This document shows positions 44,069-55,220 of a DNA stretch of 64,000 bases, one piece after another; the first letter of the stretch is position 1; each line of letters opens with the position of its first letter. The notes under the pieces were generated by a model. The model saw only the letters and a list, made by a program, of their open reading frames with translations. It was not told the DNA's origin and did no database searches. A program made the translations under genes and the position numbers. The DNA lies in NCBI GenBank assembly GCA_015146655.1, contig VKHL01000008.1, forward strand, positions 1-64,000, written 5' to 3'. This DNA is from Ochromonas danica (taxonomy: Eukaryota; Sar; Chrysophyceae; Chromulinales; Chromulinaceae).

Positions 44069-45240
44069 ATGAGGAATCACCGCCTCTTCAGCACGATACC
44101 TTCAGTTCAATCTCTTAATGCCTTAGTCGATAATTTTGGACGAAAGCACAGCTATTTAAGAATCAGTCTGACGGAAAAATGCAATTTGAGATGTATCTAC
44201 TGCATGCCAGAACACGGAGTACCACTAACAGCCAACGATCGATTGATGACGACTGAAGAAAGAAAGAAAGCCATATCTCTTTTCTCTAAACTCGGAGTGA
44301 ACAAGATACGGTTTACAGGGGGTGAGCCCACTGTTAGTAACCAACTCTCTGAACTGATCGCCTATACCAAGCAACATGTTCCTACCATTGGTATGACATC
44401 TAATGGCATCTTACTATCTGATCGGTTGCGTGGCTTGGTTCAAGCTGGCCTCTCATCTGTGAACATCTCTCTGGACACTCTTCAAGAGGACAAGTTCGGC
44501 AGGATCACGCGTCGAGATGGAAAGCTCTTGCGCAGAGTCTTCTCTTCCATCTACAAAGCAGTATCTCTAGGATTGCCTGTAAAGGTGAATTGTGTTGTTA
44601 TAAGAGGTTTAAATGACGAGGAAATAGCAGACTTTGCTCGTCTCACTCAAGAGCTCCCCGTTGATTGCCGATTCATAGAAATTATGCCTTTTGATGGGAA
44701 TGAGTGGAACCCACAACGCTTCGTTAGCTATAGGGAGATCATTCAACGGTTACTAGATCAGGTATGAGCTTTCTTCTTTTCTGATTCCATGTCCACATGC
44801 ACTAACATGTCGTGGTATATATATTCAAGGGTATAGAACTGAACAAAGTAAACCAACTTGATCGACATGACACTACAAAATGGTATCGCATGAACTCAAC
44901 TGCAATGGGTCGGATCGGCTTTATTTCTTCAATGTCTAGGTATACCTCATAGCTGGTATATTAGCTTCTTGTCGTTCCTTGACACTTGTTTTCTATTAGC
45001 AATTTCTGTGGTGGGTGCAATCGTCTACGGCTGACAGCAGATGGAAAGCTGAAGGTTTGTCTCTTTGGCGATGATGAAACAGACCTTCTTAAACCTATTC
45101 GTGAGGAGTCAAGTGACGATGAACTTGCTCAGATTATTCTTCAAGCGGTCCAACGGAAGAAGGCAGCACTCGGAGGACATCCGGATCTGACTGATCTTGC
45201 TGCTGCTCGCAATCGTCCAATGATTCTCATCGGTGGATGA
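44069..45240 (+). CDS. MOCS1A: MoaA-type GTP 3',8-cyclase (molybdenum cofactor)
   Basis: Three exons (44069-44761, 44830-44939, 45000-45240) join in phase and give 347 residues. MoaA is a radical-SAM enzyme that starts molybdenum cofactor synthesis by rearranging GTP. The N-terminal cluster CNLRCIYC has cysteines at 38, 42 and 45, and RFTGGEPT follows. The C-terminal cluster NFCGGCNRLRLTADGKLKVC is split by the last intron, and LGG-type ends follow. The first 16 residues (RNHRLFSTIPS) suggest a mitochondrial presequence, where this step occurs in plants. No MoaC domain is fused. Confidence 0.96.
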
Positions 45241-45594
45241 GGTTTCAGGACCTTTGCGCCTGTAAACTATGGATTTAACGAAGTGATACTCATTAGAATG
45301 GAAGCCATAAGAGAAAGATTATCGCCAGCCAGATTGTAAATTAAGTTTACATGCTCTGCCGAACCAGGTTGCCAGATGAGGCTACGATATTCACAACAAT
45401 CAAAGGTCGACGAACTCTTTGGGATACAGACAAGAATAGCGAAAGGAAGAATAGAATGGTTGCGAACAACCTTAGTTTGGAAGAAAGTGGTAGAAGCAAA
45501 GCATCATGCTAATTAGATTGGAAATACGACACAGAATAGATAAAAGAGTAGTCGCCCATGATATCAGACCAAATCGACGGCATCTTTCAATTGA
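45241..45594. other. Convergent 3' gap, nothing recognised
   Basis: A 354-bp gap between two converging genes; it contains 3' UTR sequence. No tRNA or other RNA gene was recognised. Confidence 0.5.
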
Positions 45595-47760
45595 TCAACT
45601 GGAATCAACTGGTTGACAAAATTGCATTTGATTCAGCTTCCTCAATTGTTGAAAAGACTCTGGGAGACACCTACCACCACAATACGTCAATCACATCACA
45701 TGAGTTCCTATATTAAATAATAATAAGAGGGAAACTAACCATGGGTTACACACAGAGCAAGTATCTGGCTCGTAGCATTGAGTGAGATGACGAAGCATCT
45801 TCTTGCAAGGCTTGCACCAAGGAAATAGACACTCTCGACCATGCACATCTGTTCCTTTACAATCACGGATGTGCAACATTAGGAACTTTGTACTCTTGCA
45901 AATTTCAGCATGCTTAGGAGAAGCATGCGATCCATTGCACGTTCTAGCATGGCACATAAGTACCAATAGTTTAGAAGCTTCTTCTTTGGCAAGGAGACCT
46001 TCCCCATCAAAGGCTTTCTCCTCTGCAGGACCCATCCCATCCCCACCCTCAGTAGCTCCGTCTTCAACTTCCCCTCCGTCAATACCATCCACTTCATATT
46101 CATCTTCGTCACTGTAATCATCTTGATCGCCATCTTCTCCACTGTCTTCAATACCTTCGCCATAAAGTGCAATCACATTTGGATCTAGTTCAATGGCATT
46201 GGATCCTAAATTAATATCGATCCGAGGCACTTGCAGTTGCTTGCAATGAGGACATTCGTGCTTATACACTGCCCACCACGGATTGTCGTTAACAGTACAC
46301 TGGTATCCTTCTCCGCAAATAGAGCAGTTATAATCAGCCTGTCTAGGTTTGCGGGGGTTGGGCACAATTTGGTTCAATCTTCTTCTCCGGCGCGAAGACA
46401 TGAATTCTTCTTCTCTGACTGTTATAGTACCAGGCGCAAAAGAAGATTTCAAGTCTAGATCAACTGCAGAGCTATAATACGGTCCAGGAGGCTTATGCAA
46501 CTCCTTCTTTAGCGATGAACATTGCTGAGATTGCTGACCAGAAGGCAGCGTATTAGAAAAGGTGCGTTTATGCGGATTGCTTGCACTGATGCTACATTCC
46601 GGTTTATCAGCACTTGCCTCCAAGTCAACTCGATAGTTAGAGAATTCGCTATCATCATAAAGATCAACGCCGCAATCAGACATATTGTCGAAGATATTCT
46701 CATTCATTTCGGCATCATCATCCACGACAAAATAGTGCATGTACTTAGCATCCTCGTTTTTGACAGCCACAGGATGAAATGCTTCAGGACAGTAGTTGGA
46801 AATACCAAGAGAGCCAACGGGAACAAGACGAGGATCAACATTCGCATTCATATCGTACGGCTTAACTTGACTCGCACCAGAAGAATTTGCACTTGAATGA
46901 TAGGGCGAAACCACCCCCCGTTCCGATTTAGTCGATAGAGATGCCGAAGCCGAACCTTCCTCAAGAGAAATCTGCGAAGCCTGCTTGCTATGAATACTGT
47001 TGGTGCTACTAATTTCGGTCGTCTCTGCTCCAGGTTCGATCTTTACATCCACCACACGCGATACCTTGGAAGAACCTGCTTTTACCTCTTTACCTTTGCT
47101 GCGAGCCTTGTTAGCATTAGCGGCTGTAGGTTTGGGACCAGCTTTCCCTTTGGTCGCCGTCGCTGGAGGGGCCGAGGAAGGAGTGGGTGCATCCTCCTGT
47201 TTCTGCTGCTGCCATCGCTCATGAAGCCGGGCTTTCACGGGCAAAATGGTCTTTACGATTTTGGTTTCCAAGCTTGAAAGGTCTTGGGTTCCATGATATT
47301 CAACATCCTCTCTAATATCGCTGATTTCCTTAATCTGTGCCACAAAACAGGATAAGAGAATGACATAGCATTTTTGTACTTTAGTACTTACCACTGACTC
47401 TACAAGAGCAACAAATTGAAGGAGCTTGATTTCATTGGGTTGTAAATCTATCATAGCATCCAGGGAGATGTAGATGAGACAGGGCGAGGAATTAAAGCAT
47501 CCATTCGTATCCCATTACCTCTTGAACCATCGATGGAAAGATTTGTTCGAAGCCAATTGCAATCACTCAACAACGCGCGTAGTTCAGGTAGATATTGCCT
47601 CTTTAACTATTGAACAGAGGAGAGGGTGAAACCTGGCTTTGCAAGCAGCTGGCAAGAAAGGACTTACTCTCCCAATGGTCTCTCTAATTGCATTCTTGGC
47701 AAGATCGGATTGCATGGAGAAGCTCTTGGTAACTCCAGAAAAATTATGAATAGTCGCCAT
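45595..47760 (-). CDS. TAZ zinc-finger protein, nuclear regulator candidate
   Basis: Five exons fit by phase: 47760-47668, 47606-47519, 47447-47392, 47334-45740, 45670-45595, giving 635 residues. The C-terminal part has a TAZ-type zinc finger as in CBP/p300: LMCHARTC...CKSTKFLMLHIRDCKG...CLFPWCKPCKKMLRHLTQC...CSVCNPWCLPES. The tail CLPES is restored only by the last splice. A separate Cys cluster (CSICGEGYQC...HECPHCKQ) lies near residue 400, and an acidic stretch separates the two. The middle is Ser-rich with a Lys/Ala-rich basic region. No acetyltransferase domain is present. TAZ fingers bind transcription-factor activation domains, so a transcriptional adaptor role is inferred. Confidence 0.8.
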
Positions 47761-48285
47761 ATTATTGTATCAATGTGAGGTCTAGTCAATTCACTAATAA
47801 AGCATGCTTCTAAGAAAAATTGCTGATTCGTCGTTCGCTCAACTGCGTCAATTCCTGAAAAACTGATAAACTCGCCTAGCAAAAATAAAATAATCTGCTC
47901 TCCGCTGTTCTCTACCGAGCGTTAATATAACTTTGCAAAATAATAAAGAAGTGTATATGAAATGATGCAAAGGTCCGCAGGTCTCGCAAGGTAAACAGCG
48001 AAGCGTTGACGATGAAGACGGAGAACAGCAGAAGGGGAGGTCTGCGAGGGGCTGAGGGCTGACGTGACCCCTTCCACTTCAACGAGGTTAACTTCCCATC
48101 CTCAACGCGTGGGAGATATAATAATGGTGACGAAAGGTTGATCGGAAATTCGCGAGCTCGAAATTTCGTTTTCCTTTGAAGATGTGGGCGTTTTCCAATA
48201 TGTCAAGTTAAACAACACCTTTGCTTCCCGCACTTGCGGTTTTTGGTTGGGCTGCTTCATAATCGACCAGAAACATTTTTCGATA
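47761..48285. other. Divergent intergenic region
   Basis: A 525-bp gap between the TAZ gene (minus) and the PSGQ/EGF gene (plus). It contains ACGCGT (48105-48110), a core shared with two other divergent gaps, and TGACGTGA (48060-48067), which looks like a bZIP site but may be chance. No gene is supported; an open frame continues upstream of the PSGQ gene's ATG from 48184. Confidence 0.5.
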
Positions 48286-49335
48286 ATGAAGTGGCTATTC
48301 CTACTCTCCATTGTTCTCATGTTGTCTACTAAGATGACCACGGTTGGTTCGGCGCCTACGGAAGTTCCGACTGGCCAACCTTCTGGCCAACCTTCTGGCA
48401 AACCTTCTGGCCAACCTTCTGGCAAACCTTCTGGTCAGCCTTCTGGTCAGCCTTCTGGTCAGCCTTCTGGCAAACCTTCTGGTCAGCCTTCTGGAAGCCC
48501 TTCTGGCCAGCCTTCCGGTCAGCCTTCTGGCCAGCCTTCTGGTCAGCCTTCTGGAAGCCCTACTGGCCAGCCTTCCGGCCAGCCTTCTCGTCAACCAAGT
48601 GGACAGCCAACAGCTCGCCCCTCCACTCAACCCTCTACTCAACCAAGCTCTTCTCCAAGTGGACAGCCTACTTCCGTTCCCAGTAGTGCCCCTTCTTATC
48701 GTGCTGAATCTTGGGGACAAATTACTTGGGACAAGAGAAGACATCGCCAAGGTGGCCTGTGCGAAAATCACTGCTCTAATCATGGTACATGCGAGTACAA
48801 TAACAATTGTAAATGCTTTACTGGATTGGATGGAGAACCAGAATGGACTGGTCCCGATTGCTCTTTGAGAACTTGCCCCAAAGATTTTGCTTGGGTGGGT
48901 GAAGTCGTGAATGCGAATGACCTTCACCCTTGGGCTGAGTGTTCTAATAAAGGTGTTTGTGATCGCACCACTGGTACTTGCAACTGTTTCGCTGGATATG
49001 ACGGTGTTGCATGCCAGCGCACGGTTTGTCCTAACAATTGCAATGATAGAGGAACTTGCTGGCCTGAGAAGCTACTTGCCTCCAAGGCTGGTCGCACCTA
49101 TTCTGAGCCTTGGGATGCTATGAAGCACGTTGGGTGCTTCTGTGATGCTGGTTACCGTGGTCCTGCATGTGATTTGCAAGAGTGTCCTTCTGGTACTGAT
49201 CCTCTAGATGGCTATGGAAACGAGGCAGGACGAGACTGCTCTGGCCGAGGACTTTGCAATTATCAGGAAGGAACTTGCCAATGCTTTTCTGGTTTCTATG
49301 GTACTCGATGCCAATATCAGACGACAATTTTCTAA
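48286..49335 (+). CDS. Secreted PSGQ-repeat protein with EGF-like modules
   Basis: Single exon; the ATG at 48286 ([13 protein letters not shown]) starts a signal peptide, giving 349 residues. After it come about twenty [16 protein letters not shown] tetrapeptides, then a Ser/Thr/Pro linker. Four EGF/tenascin-like modules follow, each with spaced cysteines ([60 protein letters not shown]). Proteins of this make-up are common in stramenopiles and are thought to be secreted or wall-associated. The stop comes soon after the fourth module, so a longer ancestral form is possible. Confidence 0.88.
48366..48612 (+). repeat. 12-bp coding minisatellite (PSGQ repeats)
   Basis: A CCTTCTGGYCAR-type 12-base unit repeats about twenty times in the PSGQ gene; the period is a multiple of three so the frame is kept. 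Variants change the last codon between Gln, Lys and Ser. Copies towards the 3' end are more diverged. Confidence 0.9.
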
Positions 49336-49564
49336 TTCATTCACCGAAGCCGAGTCTGCTTGTGAGTTGTCTGCCATCCTGAGAGTAAATGTGTGTTCTG
49401 GATGCTCTTATTCTGTGTGTGTTAATAAGAAAACTTCACTTGTAGTTTTTCTGTGCTGGGAAAGGTTATCATGGTGTTCTGTCGTCAACTGCCACCTGGC
49501 AATGCGCGGGAAATAGTAATATTGGCTGTCGCGGCACTGGAGCGCCTCCTTCAGAAGAAAAAGT

Positions 49565-52500
49565 ATGGCCAAGGGCCATAATTATGAATCAAAACTTGCT
49601 GAAAATCAAAACATGAAATGCAAATCAAAAGCTACTTTCAATTGTGTCATATTACTTATCTGGATGAATATTTTCCTTCTCTGTAGCAGCACACACCTGT
49701 CAGAGCAGCTGCCTTCCACTCCCGGTCGCTTTCTGACCCTAATTGGGACTGTTGATGGCAACATTCATGCCTTTGATGATGATATGAAAAAAGTGTGGAC
49801 AACTAGTTCTGGTCCTAGTATGGTTTCTGCTGTGAACAATGCTCAGAGTTCGACTAGTAAAGCAGGTGGTGCGGTAATTCCCACTTTAGATGGGGGGCTG
49901 CTTTTCAATGGACCTGGTGGAATACGCAAGACTTCGGTTACAGCAAGGGTTTTGACTGAGAGTACACCTTTCGTAACTGAAGATGGTTTGCTTTTCACTG
50001 GCGGAAAGCAGAATCGACTTGTTGGGGTGGATGTCAATGATGGAACTTTGATCCATGACATCTCTGTTGGTAGCGATGACTATCCTCAACTACCAAATAG
50101 AGGAGGAGTACCGAAGCCAGTTGCTTCAACGAAGAGACGTAGTGTAAAGTCTCCTTTGTGGCTTGGTCGTGTAGATTATACGCTTCGTGCGGTGGATAGT
50201 CGCAGTGGCGAGGAAGAGTTCAGGTTATCATACGCAGAACTTATGCCTCTTCTAGAAGCTAAATCTGGAAGGTTGCTGCATAGGAGAAGTGATACCATTG
50301 TCTCGGATTGGCCAGAGAAGGACGAACTTTTGCTGAAGCTTGAAGATTCAGCTGCAGATGACAATCTCCAGGAACCTGCCTGGAAGTCTGTTGTATCTAC
50401 TCCTGAAGGAGATCTTTATTTTCTAAAAGACGATGGGCATGCTCTGCATGAAACACCGTTGCGATTGAGATCTCCAGCTTTAAATGTCTTTGTGGTCAAG
50501 ATTGATGATGACTCTCCGCAATTCCACTCCAGCCTTCCTGTACACTATTCTATTAACGACTTGCAATGGAGAAATAAAATCCATATGATTGGTAAAGAAG
50601 CGAGTTACAAGAGCGTGAAAGATGAAAGACTATCTCTGCCTTCTCCAGCTGTTCCTCGCCCCCTCAAGTCAATGGTGGTTATCCAAGCATCTACTGAAGA
50701 CAATGAGACAAGTTTCGCCATGGAAGCTTTTCATGACGCCTCGGATCCATTGGATGTAAATTTAGCCTTGGATGGCTTCAACAGCTGGAATGATCAAGAC
50801 ATTGATTCGGGAGAAATGGTTGAAGATGTTGACGTCGCTGAAGACACCAGTGAAGAATGGTCGCATTCAACCCCACCTCTAACAGCGCAAGACGCATCTC
50901 ATCTTCTCGTTTCGCCTGCGAATAATCACGTTTTAGGGCGCCGAATCGCATCTCCTCCTCGATTATCGGTTGCTATCTCTAGAAATGCTTTGTCAGCTCC
51001 TTCTTCGTCGTCTTCGAAACCCCTACAGAGCCTTTTGCCAAATGAAACCGTAGGAGCTGAAACGAGCCGTGCGTTATCTCCGATCTCCCAGTTCTCACCT
51101 GGGCCAGATGCTGCTGAAAGTCAAGCCGCAAGAGGAGTGCGAGGTTACTATCGTATTGTACAAGCAGATCAAGATGACCAATTATGGGTACCCATGCTTC
51201 AGCTTCCGAATGAACTCTTTGAGAACTCCAGAGAAACTGAATATCCTTTACAGCCAGTCTCCTCGACTACCTTGTCACGTAGAGGGCGACGAACGCTCAC
51301 AGGGAAATTTGGGAATTTGTTGCGAGCAGTTCTGATTGGTCTTTTTCTGGCCGCCATAGTCATTATTGGATGCTCAACATTTGTCATGTATCGTGCGGTC
51401 CGCATTAAGCCAGAGCTATGGACTGAGAAGTCATGGGTTGTCCTTGTCGTGTCATCCTATTTGACTGCCTTTGGGATGGAGTTGCCGCAGTGGAAGAGTC
51501 TTCCTGAGCCTGTGTTACCGAAGGAAAATGTTCCTGAATTCGATGAATTTGGACAGCGCGTCACTAGAGTTGGTGCGTTGGTAGTCTACGAAAGTGTGCT
51601 AGGATTTGGTTCTCATGGTACTGTGGTCTTTCTTGGGGGATTAAATGGCCGTCCAGTTGCCGTCAAGAGAATGTTAGCTCAGTTTGTGAAAGCTGCAGAC
51701 AGGTATTATCAGTTCCCTCTTATGACTTTGGCTTAAATAATGAGGTTTTTGTCGGAACAGAGAGATATCCCTTCTTATTCGCAGCGATGGTCATCCTGGT
51801 GTAGTACGTTACTTCTTGAAAGAAGAAAAGAATGATTTTGTTTATTTAGGTCTTCAACTTTGTGAAATGAGTCTGAGGTTTGTGTTCTAGCTTTTATATG
51901 AGTGCCTTTTTCTTACTTTAATATGCACTTTATCTTAGGGACTTTATCGTGAAGCTTCGTCAATCTGTAAATCAACTGGCTCTCGATGAAGCTTATTCTA
52001 TTCCCGATGAAGTGCGCCTCAGCTTATTGCAGGTGAGAATTCGAGCTGAAGATTTGAGTTTCTGTCGCTTCTTAATGGTAATTGGTGTATGCAGGTTGCT
52101 GAGGGATTGGCTCATCTACACTCGTTGCGAATAGTCCATCGAGATATCAAACCTCACAATATATTGTTGGCTTATCCTACAGAGCATGCCCTTAGTGAGG
52201 AGTGTCAAGTACATGCACGTGATGGCCAGTTGATTGAGATTCAATCTATTAGTGCTCTTAGTAACTATGTACTAAAGATAAGCGATATGGGTCTGTCGAG
52301 GCAGCTAGACAGAGATGAAATGAGCTTCTCCGCTGCCTCTATGGGCTGGGCATTGCAGAAGGATGCTCGTGGAAATAGTGCCTCGGCGTTGGTTGATGGG
52401 AATAGTAGTCGTTCAACCGAGCAGAATATGGATGGGATGATGGGCACTGTCGGTTGGCAAGCACCTGAGCTCATTGCTGGCAGACGACTGGCCCAACAGG

Positions 52501-54230
52501 GCCAATCTTTACTTCCCAGTGCGGGAAGTAATAAGAGCGATCGAGCGAACGAAGAAGAAGCATGTGCAAGTGAAGTAATGGATGCCGATGACGATGTTCA
52601 AGTGCCGAGAGTGCAGAGGCGAACTCTGACTGTTGATGTTTTCTCTCTTGGGTGCGTAATCTTCTATGTTCTAACTTGTGGTGACCATCCTTTTGGAGAG
52701 TGGTTTGAGCGTGAAGCCAATGTGGTCGCCGGCAAGTGCAGTCTGGAGAAGTTGAACCCATTTCCCGATGCGCTGGATCTGTTGGAATGCATGCTTCATC
52801 ATGATCCAACGAAGCGGCCTAGCAGTACTCAAGTGTGTAGTCATCCATTTTTCTGGCCTGCTGCTAAGAGGCTTGATTTTCTTATGGAGCTATCCGATCG
52901 ATTAGAGAAAGAAACTGCGGACTCTGCTCTCGTACTAGCCATGGAGATCAACGCGCAGGTTGTTGTGGGCACTCGTTGGGATAGAAAGCTTGATCCGGCC
53001 TTACTTGAGGATGTTGGTAAATATCGGAAGTATGATGTGACTTCTGTCCGTGATCTACTGCGGATTATTCGCAACAAACGACATCACTTTCATGATCTTT
53101 CTCCAGAACTGCAGGCGAAAGTCGGCTCAGTTCCTGTCGGTTTTCTGAACTACTTTGATCGCCGCTTTCCTCGCTTATTATTGCATTGTTGTCGTGTTGC
53201 AAAGCGATTTTTGAAACATGAGAAAACCTTTGCTGCTTGGATTCAACACACAGAGACCCCCAATAGCGGGTCAGCCTTGTTGATTCCTGCTCCTGCCCCT
53301 GTAGTTTTATCCGCGCCGCCACTTGCACCAACCCCTGTTTGTGCTTTCCCTGAGTCTGTCAAAGTGGCCGGCATGTCGGAGTTGCTTCCAACGTCCTTTG
53401 ATAACTCTACTATTGGTACTATAATCTCCGCTGAAGAACCTGTCGGTGGTTGCTCTGTAGTGTCTCCGCCACCTTCACCTGCGCCTGTTGCAGTTACAGC
53501 TATGTCTGCTGTTCCAAACGATTTGATTGACAATTCTTCGCGAGATGACTTCTTCGATAATTCCGACATTGTTGTTTGGTGGGGAAGTAGTCTCCATGCT
53601 TCCATGAAGGGCAATGGGTGGTGGCGTGATGCGGGCACGTGGTCAAACAACTGTATGAGTCTGTTGATGAGAAATGGGACGAAGAAGAACAAGCCATCTC
53701 ATTTGACCAAGGCTGCTAGCGATCTCAAGTATCGCACTCGTCTCTGCACGCATTGGGAGAGCACTGGAGGTGCTCTTTGCCCTATGCGAAAGAAAGGTAA
53801 ATGCATTTTTGCCCATGGTCCCCAGGAATTGCGAGTTAAAGAGACAAGGAGAGACAAGTGGGGACGCAGCCTGTCTGTTTCCACTTCATCTGTAGCACCC
53901 GGAACAGATCTGTTGAGATTTTCTGGAGGAGAAGATGTGCTTGGAGCAGCACGGTCTATTGAAAAAGTGCGAGTGATGGAGGGAACTATCAGTGATTTCG
54001 AGCGGTCATCAGCCACTGCTTCTGCCGTCTCCCCTGCCCGCATGATGAACTTACCTCATCAGATGTATATGATGGGTGGTCACGTGCCTCAGCATGTGCC
54101 GTACTATGCCATGCCTCACCATGGCGACTTGACTTTCCCAAACAGAGGTCCTGATGGTTCACTACATTATAGAATGGAGTCCTATGACGACTCCTCGCGG
54201 ACTACCAACGCCTCTGACAACCATTTGTAA
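49565..54230 (+). CDS. IRE1: IRE1 kinase/RNase with C-terminal CCCH zinc finger
   Basis: Four exons (49565-51702, 51761-51877, 51939-52032, 52095-54230) join in phase and give 1494 residues. Order: signal anchor (about 20-40); a lumenal PQQ-like sensor beginning LIGTVDGNIHAFDDD; transmembrane segment (about 584-606); kinase (GFGSHGT near 680, Lys701, HRDIKPHN 798-805, DMG 847-849 instead of DFG, GWQAPEL). The KEN RNase (about 1044-1152) shows SVRDLLRIIRNKRHH and FLNYFDRRFPRLL, with the catalytic Arg, Asn and His present. The C-terminal 340 residues include a CCCH finger, C-x10-C-x7-C-x3-H (1334-1357), ending IFAHGPQEL as in TIS11-type RNA binders. IRE1 senses unfolded proteins and cuts mRNA. 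A shorter start at 49613 is possible. Confidence 0.93.
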
Positions 54231-54398
54231 ATAGCACCTCACCTAAGCCACTATATTCGCTTGTGTGTATGTTTGTGTCCGCTTTAGTGGCAGTTTGACC
54301 ATCTTTGCTTGCCTCAAGCTTAACTCGTGTATATTCGCTTGTGTGACTCCCTTTCGGCTTTATTTACATCTTACATTGTAGATAGGAAATACATTGAG

Positions 54399-55061
54399 TT
54401 AGGAAGGCTGTCCATTCTTCACCTTTGCCTTTGTCCACCGCTCGAAGTGTTGTAAAGAAGCCTCATAGGCGGCGCTGTAGGCATCACGCTCTTTCTCGAT
54501 ATGTATCCGCGTCAAGCGCTCCTGATCAAGTTCTCGGAGTGCCTGTTCCTTGGCTAGATGAAGATCCTCATTGAGTTGTTGAGTACGAGCAAGCTTGGAC
54601 CGAGTTTCAGCCAGCTTGAACTCCAGAAGACGAAAGTCCTCCAATTCAATGTGTTGTGTTGCAGAACCACCACTCAGACCATTAGACTGATGTATCTTCT
54701 CATATTCAGAAAGAGAGAGCTTGAGGTGCTGATTTTCGTGATAGAGTTGATCGTTAGCACAGCGTAAGGCGAGATTCTCAGCGGTGAGGTCGCGCAGTTG
54801 CTGATCAAAATCTTCTGTTTTGGACAGCAACACGCGCAATCGATCTTGTAACTCTTCTTTCTCGCTTTCTGCAACTGCTAACTCATAAGCAGAGAGAGTA
54901 CCACGTGATAATCTACTTTGACTTTGGCTTTGGTTATGGGAGAGCGAGAGGTCGTGCAGCTGGAGTTGTCCTTCCTCTTCCTCATGCTCCGCAAACATAC
55001 TATCAAATTTCTCGAGTTCTTGTAGGAGCTCTTGTTCTAAATCTAATTCCAAATCACTCAT
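54399..55061 (-). CDS. Coiled-coil protein, unknown function
   Basis: Single exon, 220 residues from the first ATG. An acidic N-terminus (about 45 residues) is followed by an almost continuous coiled coil with heptad leucines (for example AVAESEKEELQDRLRVLL, ENLALRCANDQLYHENQHLKL). No other domain is seen. The size would suit a centrosomal, ciliary or kinetochore-type protein, but there is no specific match. Confidence 0.75.
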   Translation of the reverse strand: MSDLELDLEQELLQELEKFDSMFAEHEEEEGQLQLHDLSLSHNQSQSQSRLSRGTLSAYELAVAESEKEELQDRLRVLLSKTEDFDQQLRDLTAENLALRCANDQLYHENQHLKLSLSEYEKIHQSNGLSGGSATQHIELEDFRLLEFKLAETRSKLARTQQLNEDLHLAKEQALRELDQERLTRIHIEKERDAYSAAYEASLQHFERWTKAKVKNGQPS

Positions 55062-55220
55062 GATAGACTACTCACAGCTGTTCTCGCAATACAAAAGGAT
55101 ATTTTTGTTTCAAAAAAGGAATTTGCTTGTTTGGTCTTGTTTTCGTTTTGGGATGAAGAAACGAAAAACTGTTTTTCTGTTGGCGGACGAATGGGTGAAG
55201 AAGAAGGACAAAGACCAAAG

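Noticed and set aside
45241-45594. Possible tRNA gene in the convergent gap
   Set aside because: No T-arm consensus or paired acceptor stem could be found.
48060-48067. TGACGTGA as an unfolded-protein-response element
   Set aside because: An eight-base match is expected by chance several times in 64 kb, and the transcription factor is not known here.
48366-48612. Possible CRISPR-like array
   Set aside because: The repeat is a 12-bp coding unit without spacers, in a eukaryotic gene.
48301-48927. Arg/Leu-repeat frame on the minus strand
   Set aside because: It mirrors the PSGQ minisatellite and the EGF modules; the plus-strand reading is far better supported.
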